Assembly: GCA_016650435.1 (NCBI GenBank)
Contig: JAENVT010000060.1
Location: 1 to 11,656 of the forward strand
Length of the DNA stretch: 11,656 bases
Source: Ilumatobacteraceae bacterium
GTDB taxonomy: Bacteria; Actinomycetota; Acidimicrobiia; Acidimicrobiales; Ilumatobacteraceae
Direction: 5' to 3'
Both the position numbers and the translations under genes were made by a program. Positions 6,485-11,656 of this stretch are shown here, piece after piece (positions within the stretch are counted from its first letter, which is position 1; the number at the start of each line of letters is the position of its first letter). The notes under the pieces are model-generated. The model had not been told where the DNA came from and ran no database searches. It saw only the letters and a list, made by a program, of their open reading frames with translations.

Positions 6485-8092
6485 GAGCGACTCGATCGAA
6501 ATCTCGCGCATGCGGTACTTCTGAACCTTTCCCGTGACCGTCATCGGGAAGTCGTCGGTCACGTGGATGTACCGAGGGATCTTGAAATGAGCGATGCGGC
6601 CCGCACAGTACGCGGCAAGATCGTCGTGGGTCATGCTGGCGCCTTCGCGCAGGCGAACCCAAGCAACCATCTCCTCGCCGTACTTCTGATCGGGCACACC
6701 GATCACTTGCACGTCGACGATGTCGGGATGCGTGTAGAGGAACTCCTCGACCTCTCTCGGATAGATGTTCTCGCCACCCCGGATGATCATGTCCTTGATC
6801 CGGCCGACGATGCTGACGTAGAGGTCGTCGTCCATCACAGCAATGTCGCCTGAATGCATCCAGCCATCGGCGTCGATGGACTCTGCGGTCATCTTCGGCT
6901 CGTTCCAGTACCCGAGCATCACCGAGTAACCCTTCGTGCAGAACTCGCCGGGCTCGTTGAGACCGAGAGTCTCACCCGTACTCGGATCGATGATCTTGAC
7001 CTGCACGTGTGGCAATACGCGACCAACGGTGCCGACGCGCTTGTCGAGCGGATCGTCGGGTGATGTTTGACAAGACACCGGCGAGGTCTCGGTCATCCCG
7101 TATCCGATGGTCACCTCGCCCAAGTGCATCTCGTCGACGCATTGCTTCATCACCTCGACGGGGCACGGTGAGCCGGCCATCATGCCGGTTCGCAGCGACG
7201 ACAGATCGACATCCTGGAACTCGGGATGAGCGAGCATGGCGATGAACATCGTTGGTACCCCGAGCACGCTTGTGCAGCGCTCGGCTTCCATTGCCCGCAA
7301 CGTGGCGAGGGGCTCGAACGAGGGCGCCGGCAACACCGTCGTGGTGGCATGGGTGAGGTTGGCGAGGTTGCCGATGACCATTCCGAAGCAGTGGTAGAAG
7401 GGCACAGGGATGCACACCCGATCCGCATCCGTATATCGAAATCCTTCGCCGAGGAAGTACCCATTGTTCAACAGGTTGCGATGGCTGAGCGTTGCGCCCT
7501 TCGGGAAGCCCGTGGTGCCACTGGTGTATTGGATGTTGATCGGATCCACGTTGGTCAGCGACGCGCTTCGGGCAGTCAACTCCTGCGGATCGACGGCATC
7601 GCCGGCCGCGAGCAGCCCGTCCCAATCAGGCGTGTCGAGCAACACAACGTGCTCGAGATCTGGCAATGACGAACGAACGTCGGCGACCATCGCCGAGTAG
7701 TCGCTGGACTTGAATGCCTTGGCGGAAATCAGCAGCCGGCATCCCGACTGGGCGAGCGCGTAACGCAACTCCTCCGTCTGGTACGCGGGGTTGATGTTGA
7801 CGAGGATCACACCGGCCTTCGCGGCGGCGAACTGGATGTACACCCACTCGGCATTGTTGGGACTCCACATCCCAACGCGGTCGCCCTTGTCGATCCCAAG
7901 TCCCATCAAACCGCGTGCCACCCGATCGACCTGCTCGCCGAGTTGGCGGTAGGTCAAGCGGATTCCTTGGAACGGAACCACCAACGCCTCGTGGTCGGGA
8001 TAGGTGTCGACGGTGCGGTCAAAGGCCGACCCGATCGTCTCCTCCAGCAACGGCGGACTGGTAACACCGATCGCGTGCGCTATGCCGGTCAT
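6473..8092 (-). CDS. Acyl-CoA synthetase, AMP-binding family (ACSF2-like fatty-acid-CoA ligase)
   Basis: ATP-dependent ligase that activates a carboxylic acid through an acyl-adenylate to the CoA thioester, 539 residues, normal family length. ANL-superfamily motifs are complete: YTSGTTGFPKG at 189-199 (P-loop, K198), PFYHCFGM, YGMTETSP, DGWMHSGD, GRIKDMIIRGGENIYPREVEE (hinge region) and FPMTVTGKVQK with the adenylation lysine K522. The overall pattern (INPAYQTEELRYALAQSGC; MAGSPCPVEVMK; TEEFLYTHP-like stretch near the end) resembles the ACSF2-like fatty-acyl-CoA ligases rather than long-chain FadD or 4-coumarate ligases, suggesting medium-chain fatty acids; chain length is an inference. The ATG at 8092 is set by an AAGGAGG five bases upstream and by the normal N-terminus TGIAHAIG. 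The in-frame extension to 8437 overlaps the divergent gene and is rejected. It is monocistronic as far as the window shows. Confidence 0.94.
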   Translation of the reverse strand: MTGIAHAIGVTSPPLLEETIGSAFDRTVDTYPDHEALVVPFQGIRLTYRQLGEQVDRVARGLMGLGIDKGDRVGMWSPNNAEWVYIQFAAAKAGVILVNINPAYQTEELRYALAQSGCRLLISAKAFKSSDYSAMVADVRSSLPDLEHVVLLDTPDWDGLLAAGDAVDPQELTARSASLTNVDPINIQYTSGTTGFPKGATLSHRNLLNNGYFLGEGFRYTDADRVCIPVPFYHCFGMVIGNLANLTHATTTVLPAPSFEPLATLRAMEAERCTSVLGVPTMFIAMLAHPEFQDVDLSSLRTGMMAGSPCPVEVMKQCVDEMHLGEVTIGYGMTETSPVSCQTSPDDPLDKRVGTVGRVLPHVQVKIIDPSTGETLGLNEPGEFCTKGYSVMLGYWNEPKMTAESIDADGWMHSGDIAVMDDDLYVSIVGRIKDMIIRGGENIYPREVEEFLYTHPDIVDVQVIGVPDQKYGEEMVAWVRLREGASMTHDDLAAYCAGRIAHFKIPRYIHVTDDFPMTVTGKVQKYRMREISIESLSGS

Positions 8093-8097
8093 GGACC

Positions 8098-8104
8098 CCT
8101 CCTT
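8098..8104 (-). promoter_or_regulatory. Ribosome binding site for the acyl-CoA synthetase gene
   Basis: AAGGAGG on the minus strand lies five bases before the ATG at 8092. It is the best Shine-Dalgarno match seen in the window and fixes the start. Confidence 0.8.
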
Positions 8105-8115
8105 CACCCACCTCG

Positions 8116-8121
8116 ACTGTA
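8116..8121 (-). promoter_or_regulatory. Possible -10 element for the acyl-CoA synthetase gene
   Basis: TACAGT on the minus strand fits the TAnnnT pattern and would place the transcript start near 8109, just upstream of the AAGGAGG ribosome site. A -35 element is not convincing. Confidence 0.3.
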
Positions 8122-8163
8122 TCTTTCGACGGCGCCCGCGGAAACGGCGGATCGGGCCACGAC

Positions 8164-8169
8164 TAGGGT
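8164..8169 (+). promoter_or_regulatory. Possible -10 element for the DinB-ABC operon
   Basis: TAGGGT fits TAnnnT and lies 20 bases before the ATG at 8190 in the 97-base divergent gap. This would give a short leader that contains the G-rich stretch (GGGGGTG) acting as the ribosome site. No clear -35 is present. Confidence 0.3.
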
Positions 8170-8189
8170 GCGAACACGGGGGTGTCACC

Positions 8190-8861
8190 ATGTCGGAACA
8201 TGACCAAGCAATCTCGGCACTGGCCGCCGAACTCGAAGTAGTCGAACAGTTCGTGCGGGGCCTCGGCGCGGACGATTGGAACCAACCCACTCTGTTGGAG
8301 CCGTTCATCGCCGCCTCGCCACCGTGGAGCATCAAAGAGTTGGTCGCCCACATCGACATCTCGATCGGATTGACGCTGGGCTTCCTCGACTCGATCCAGG
8401 ACGGCCAACCGGGTCGTGATCGGGTCAGCTTCTTCATCGCCGACCGCAGTCAGGTGGCGCCGGTCGTCTACGACTACGCCAAGGGCCTCGCCGGGCAGCA
8501 CACGCCGGAGTCGCTGACCGACAAGCTCAGCGAGACCTTCAGTGCATCCATCGCGGGAGCGCGGAACCATCCCGGTGACACCATCGGATCTGGTTACTTC
8601 GCGCTGATGCGGCTCGACGAGTGGATCCCGTCGCGAACGGTCGAAGCCGTCGTGCATGGTCTCGACCTGACCGACGCTCTCGGTGCTCCGCCGATCGCCC
8701 GAGCCGATGGCGTGACGACGACCAAAACAATCCTCGACGATCTTCTCGTTCGCCGGACGGTTCCTGGTCGACCGTCAGACCTCGGCGACGATCTCGCCTT
8801 CATCCGCGCCGCATCCGGGCGCGCCAGCCACGACGATCCACGTTTGCCGCTTCTGGTGTGA
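8190..8861 (+). CDS. Maleylpyruvate isomerase family (DinB-like) mycothiol-dependent-type protein
   Basis: A 223-residue protein of the DinB/MDMPI superfamily, actinobacterial metal-binding four-helix bundles that include mycothiol-dependent maleylpyruvate isomerase and thiol transferases. The pattern PWSIKELVAHI gives H54, and RTVEAVVHGLDL gives E152 and H156. The E-x3-H spacing and the early His match the zinc triad of the Corynebacterium maleylpyruvate isomerase (His, Glu, His), so metal binding is likely. The C-terminal half includes GAPPIARADGVTTTKTILDDLLVRR and the typical AFIRAASGRA strand. The substrate is unknown; nothing nearby belongs to gentisate or maleylpyruvate breakdown, so true maleylpyruvate isomerase activity is not supported. 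The ATG at 8190 has a GGGGGTG stretch just upstream; the extension to 8004 crosses the divergent gene and is rejected. The stop overlaps the GTG of ABC ATPase 1 (GTGA at 8858-8861). Confidence 0.86.
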   Translation: MSEHDQAISALAAELEVVEQFVRGLGADDWNQPTLLEPFIAASPPWSIKELVAHIDISIGLTLGFLDSIQDGQPGRDRVSFFIADRSQVAPVVYDYAKGLAGQHTPESLTDKLSETFSASIAGARNHPGDTIGSGYFALMRLDEWIPSRTVEAVVHGLDLTDALGAPPIARADGVTTTKTILDDLLVRRTVPGRPSDLGDDLAFIRAASGRASHDDPRLPLLV

Positions 8862-9778
8862 TCGAGCCCAGTCCCCTCCTTCGTATCGAGGGCCTCACCA
8901 AGAAGTACCCGGGTGTGACGGCACTCGACGACCTGACGATCGAACTACCGCGTGGTCTCGTCGGTCTCGTCGGCGCGAACGGTGCCGGCAAGACGACCCT
9001 CTTTCGCCTCCTCCTAGGAATCTCCAAACCGACGGAAGGCCGTATCGAGGTAGGTGGGATCGACGTAGGCATCGACCCGATCAGCGTTCGCTCGCGGCTC
9101 GGTTACATGCCAGAACACGATTGCCTGCCTCTCGATCAGACTGCCGCCGATGTGGTGTCGACGTTCGGCGAGCTCAGTGGGCTGCCGGCCCGGGCAGCGC
9201 GCCAGCGAGCGTCCGACATTCTCGACCTCGTCGGGCTCGACGAGGCCCGGTTCCGTCCGATCGGCGGGTTCTCCACCGGGATGCGACAGCGTACGAAACT
9301 GGCTCAAGCGCTGGTCGGGGATCCCGATCTGGTACTGCTCGACGAGCCGACCGCAGGCCTCGACCCGCTGGGGCGCGAAGAGATGCTGCTGCTCGTCGCC
9401 CGCCTTGGCTCGTTCGGCATCTCGGTGCTGATGGCCACCCACCTCCTCGACGATGTGCAGCAGGTGTGCGACCACGTCGTCATGATCGACTCCGGCAGGC
9501 TCGTGGTCTCTGGCGCGACGGCGTCGCTACTCGAACGCACTGGATTCGTCACCGTCGATGTCGGGCCGCGCAGCGACGAGCTCGTTGCCGGCCTATCGCG
9601 CGTCAACATGACTGCCGTTGCTGCAGACGAGCTTGTCGAGGTGACGCTCGACGGCGACCACCAGATGGACATGCTGCGCGACGTCATCGCCGAACTGGGT
9701 CTGCCCCTGTATCGACTGACCACTCGGCTGACCTCCCTCGACGAGGTCTTCTTGCGGCTCGCCGGGAGCCCGGCATGA
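8858..9778 (+). CDS. ABC transporter ATP-binding protein 1
   Basis: Cytoplasmic nucleotide-binding subunit of an ABC-2-type transporter, 306 residues. Walker A is GANGAGKTT at 39-47 (K45); the Q-loop region reads GYMPEHD; the signature is the STGMRQ variant at 139-144; Walker B is LVLLDEP with D162 and catalytic E163, followed by the D-loop TAGLDP; the switch His is in ATHLLDD. All catalytic elements are present, so it should hydrolyse ATP. The C-terminal 70 or so residues after the ATPase core form a small alpha/beta tail (DUF4162-like) often seen in this class and ending SLDEVFLRLAG. The start is the GTG at 8858 (IEPSPLLRIEGLTKKYPG), coupled to the preceding stop; the same frame is open upstream but only as a shadow of the DinB-like gene. 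It overlaps the permease start as ATGA. Confidence 0.93.
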   Translation: MIEPSPLLRIEGLTKKYPGVTALDDLTIELPRGLVGLVGANGAGKTTLFRLLLGISKPTEGRIEVGGIDVGIDPISVRSRLGYMPEHDCLPLDQTAADVVSTFGELSGLPARAARQRASDILDLVGLDEARFRPIGGFSTGMRQRTKLAQALVGDPDLVLLDEPTAGLDPLGREEMLLLVARLGSFGISVLMATHLLDDVQQVCDHVVMIDSGRLVVSGATASLLERTGFVTVDVGPRSDELVAGLSRVNMTAVAADELVEVTLDGDHQMDMLRDVIAELGLPLYRLTTRLTSLDEVFLRLAGSPA

Positions 9779-10671
9779 CCGTGGTCAGCGGTGATCGCGG
9801 CGCCGTCTACGACCGCGGATACCGCCCGTACGACGGGCCACGGGGTCTTCGTGGAGCGGCCACAATTGCGCTGTTCAAGGCTTCGATACGGAGGGCGCTC
9901 GGGATACGGCGATCGTGGCGGCAGAAGGTCGCCCCGTTCGTCCTGCTCGGTGTTGTCACGATCCCCGCAGTTGTCAACGTTGGGATCGGTTACGTGACAC
10001 GCGATCGAATCGACAAGCTGGAGATCATCACGTACCGCGAATACATCGGCGTGTCATCGGCGCTGCTGCTGTTCGTCGCACTGGTCGCCCCTGACGTCAT
10101 GTGCCCCGATCGCCGGCAGCGCGTGCTGCCGTTGATGTTTGCCCGGCCGCTCACCGGAGTCGACTACGTCGTTGCGAAGGTCGGAGCAATCGCCTCGATC
10201 CTGTTCGCGTTCTCGTTCTTCCCTCAGGTGGTGCTGTTTCTCGGCAACATGTTGGTCAGCGATAGCGCTTCGCACTACTTCACGGGTCACCTCGACATCT
10301 TGTGGAGAGTGCCGGTCACCGCGTTCCTTCTGGCCTTGTACTACGCAGTGATCGGCGTCGCCATCGGGTCGCTGACGGACCGCCGGATCGTGGCTGGCGC
10401 CGGGGTGATCGGGCTGCTGTTGGTCACGTCGATCGCGTCGGGCATACTCGTCGGCGATGAGGAGCGCGGCAACGGCTCGATCGCAGCGTTGATCAACATC
10501 TTGCGCCTGCCGCTGTACCTGCGCGATCTCGTGTTCCTCGGCCACATAGAGCGCAGGACGCCGCTCGCGAGCGTCAACAATGGTGGTCTCTTGGCGGTGG
10601 TGACCTATCTCGTCGTGCTCCTCGTGGGCGTCGGCGTGCTGTTGCGCCGTTACCGATGGGTGGAACGCTGA
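9775..10671 (+). CDS. ABC-2-type transporter permease
   Basis: Integral membrane subunit, 298 residues, for the neighbouring ATPases. The cytoplasmic N-terminus carries a YDRGYRPYDGPR motif (12-23), seen in a group of actinobacterial ABC permeases encoded beside NatA-like ATPases. Hydrophobic stretches at about 52-74, 91-108, 135-160, 179-199, 206-226 and 271-290 suggest six membrane spans. The loop PDRRQRVLPLMFARPLTG after span 2 is typical of ABC-2 permeases, which have a conserved '...L(x)RP' motif here. The polar C-terminus LRRYRWVER fits a cytoplasmic end. The transported compound cannot be inferred. The ATG at 9775 overlaps the previous stop as ATGA; the ATG of the next gene shares one base with this gene's stop. 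Confidence 0.9.
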   Translation: MTVVSGDRGAVYDRGYRPYDGPRGLRGAATIALFKASIRRALGIRRSWRQKVAPFVLLGVVTIPAVVNVGIGYVTRDRIDKLEIITYREYIGVSSALLLFVALVAPDVMCPDRRQRVLPLMFARPLTGVDYVVAKVGAIASILFAFSFFPQVVLFLGNMLVSDSASHYFTGHLDILWRVPVTAFLLALYYAVIGVAIGSLTDRRIVAGAGVIGLLLVTSIASGILVGDEERGNGSIAALINILRLPLYLRDLVFLGHIERRTPLASVNNGGLLAVVTYLVVLLVGVGVLLRRYRWVER

Positions 10672-11645
10672 TGCCGCCTGTTGATGTCGATGTCGACCTC
10701 GAATCACGCCTCGATGACCCTGCCTTCGCGGTGGACGCGACGGTGGTGATCGACGACGTCTCGGTGTGGTTCGGCCCGAAGGTCGCGTTGTCGGAGCTCA
10801 GTTGCTCGTTCGGCCCCGGGGTCACCGGGCTGCTCGGGCCGAACGGAGCGGGCAAGACGACGCTGATGCGGGCAATGACGGGGTTGATCGGGGTCAACCA
10901 GGGCACGGTACGCATCGAAGGTCGCAACCCGCGACGCGATCGTCAGGTTCACGGACGGATGGCTTTGGTGCCGGAGGACGAAGCTGTGCCTACTGGGCTC
11001 ACCGCCCGACAATTCGTCGGCTACGTCGCCGACCTGTATCGCGTCGCCGAGCGCGACGCGCCCGACCGGGCGTTGGAGACTGTCGCGATGCTCGACGACG
11101 GTGACCGTCGCGTCGATGGCTTCAGCAAGGGAATGCGCCAACGAACCAAGATCGCTGCCGCGCTCGTGACCGACCCGCAGGTGCTGGTGCTGGACGAACC
11201 GTTGAACGGCGCCGATCCGGTGCAACGGCTGCACCTCATCGATCTCTTCAAACGACTCGGATCGCACGGGCGCACGGTGATCGTCAGTTCGCACGTGCTG
11301 AACGAGGTCGAGCGGATGGCCGAGCGAGTGATCGTGCTGATGCACGGCCGGCTCGCCGCCGCAGGTGATCGACGGGCGATTCGAGACGCAATGGACGATC
11401 GACCGCGGCACGTTCTTGTTCGCTCCGATGACGGACGCCGGTTGGCCGCATCGCTCATCGGCCTGGAATCGGTGGCAGGCGTCACCTTCGACACGTCACG
11501 CGACGGACTCGTGATCCAGACCGTCCAAGCCCGCGACCTGGCAACCGCACTCCCGCGTCTGGCGCGCGAATCGTCTGTACGCCTCATCGAGGTCCGCGCC
11601 CTCGACGACTCGCTCGAGAGCCTGTTCAGGGAACTGGTGCGATGA
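10671..11645 (+). CDS. ABC transporter ATP-binding protein 2
   Basis: Second nucleotide-binding subunit, 324 residues. Walker A is GPNGAGKTT at 56-64 (K62), the signature is FSKGMRQRTK, Walker B is VLVLDEP with D175 and E176, the D-loop is the variant LNGADP rather than TAGLDP, and the switch His is in SSHVLNEVE. Catalytic residues are intact. It differs from ATPase 1 by an acidic N-terminal leader of about 25 residues before the first strand and by a different C-terminal tail (VRSDDGRRL to DDSLESLFREL), so the two are paralogues rather than duplicates. The ATG at 10671 is chosen because it overlaps the permease stop (TGATG) and has GGTGGA upstream; an ATG at 10656 in the same frame would add five residues. 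It probably pairs with the permease that begins at 11642. Confidence 0.92.
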   Translation: MPPVDVDVDLESRLDDPAFAVDATVVIDDVSVWFGPKVALSELSCSFGPGVTGLLGPNGAGKTTLMRAMTGLIGVNQGTVRIEGRNPRRDRQVHGRMALVPEDEAVPTGLTARQFVGYVADLYRVAERDAPDRALETVAMLDDGDRRVDGFSKGMRQRTKIAAALVTDPQVLVLDEPLNGADPVQRLHLIDLFKRLGSHGRTVIVSSHVLNEVERMAERVIVLMHGRLAAAGDRRAIRDAMDDRPRHVLVRSDDGRRLAASLIGLESVAGVTFDTSRDGLVIQTVQARDLATALPRLARESSVRLIEVRALDDSLESLFRELVR

Positions 11646-11656
11646 CCGAGACGCAG
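11642..11656 (+). CDS. Start of a further gene, probably the second ABC permease (cut by window edge)
   Basis: Only five codons are visible (MTETQ). The ATG overlaps the stop of ATPase 2 as ATGA, the same coupling used at 9775. The ATPase-permease-ATPase order makes a second permease the natural next gene, but the five residues cannot prove it. Confidence 0.5.

Noticed and set aside
6473..8437. Acyl-CoA synthetase with a 115-residue N-terminal extension
   Set aside because: The extension is antisense to the DinB-like gene and lies upstream of a strong AAGGAGG-ATG start at 8092.
9121..10671. 516-residue protein ending in the permease
   Set aside because: The first 218 residues are an Arg-rich frame-shadow of ABC ATPase 1; the ATGA overlap at 9775 gives the proper permease start.
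1..11656. Search by eye for CRISPR repeats, tRNA or rRNA genes, transposases or defence genes
   Set aside because: No spaced direct repeats, cloverleaf-like segments or mobile-element genes were seen; all long coding frames are accounted for by ordinary families.

Overview
The window looks like GC-rich chromosomal DNA from an actinobacterium. The supports are strong G/C preference at third codon positions, several GTG starts, a mycothiol-type maleylpyruvate isomerase family protein, and an ECF sigma factor paired with a DGPF/YCII protein. An Acidimicrobiia-like relative would fit the overall protein flavour, but that is a guess. No rRNA, tRNA, insertion sequence, phage gene or CRISPR array was seen. 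Coding density is very high, and the longest stretch without a gene is only 182 bases (5427-5608).

Layout. (1) 2-1519 (+): 3' part of a GH13 alpha-glucosidase; its N-terminus lies outside the window. (2) 1523-3686 (-): a compact three-gene operon read right to left, MmcQ/YjbR-like protein, then SRPBCC/polyketide-cyclase-like protein, then M20 metallohydrolase. Both junctions are 4-base GTGA stop/start overlaps, so translation is probably coupled. (3) 3820-5426 (+): a YCII/DGPF protein followed by an ECF sigma factor with a long C-terminal extension, an arrangement matching the ECF42 type. A candidate ECF-type promoter lies in the 133-base divergent gap upstream, and a strong hairpin lies 12 bases after the sigma gene. 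(4) 5609-6484 (+): a patatin-like phospholipase, convergent with and overlapping by 12 bases (5) 6473-8092 (-): an acyl-CoA synthetase of the ACSF2-like type. (6) 8190-11656 (+): a tightly chained operon holding a DinB/maleylpyruvate-isomerase-family protein, ABC ATPase 1, an ABC-2-like membrane permease, ABC ATPase 2, and the first five codons of a further gene, probably a second permease. Every junction is a 1- or 4-base overlap.

How the genes may work together. The sigma factor and DGPF protein form a regulatory pair that may control its own promoter and possibly the divergent operon. The patatin (releases fatty acids from lipids) and the acyl-CoA synthetase (activates fatty acids) are metabolically adjacent, although they are not co-transcribed. 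The last operon encodes an ABC-2 exporter set in which each ATPase precedes its own permease, led by a putative thiol-dependent or metal-dependent enzyme, which suggests detoxification or export of a small molecule. Most of the window is recognisable housekeeping or accessory metabolism. The parts most worth a second look are the sigma factor's start codon and promoter, and the enzyme-to-transporter coupling.
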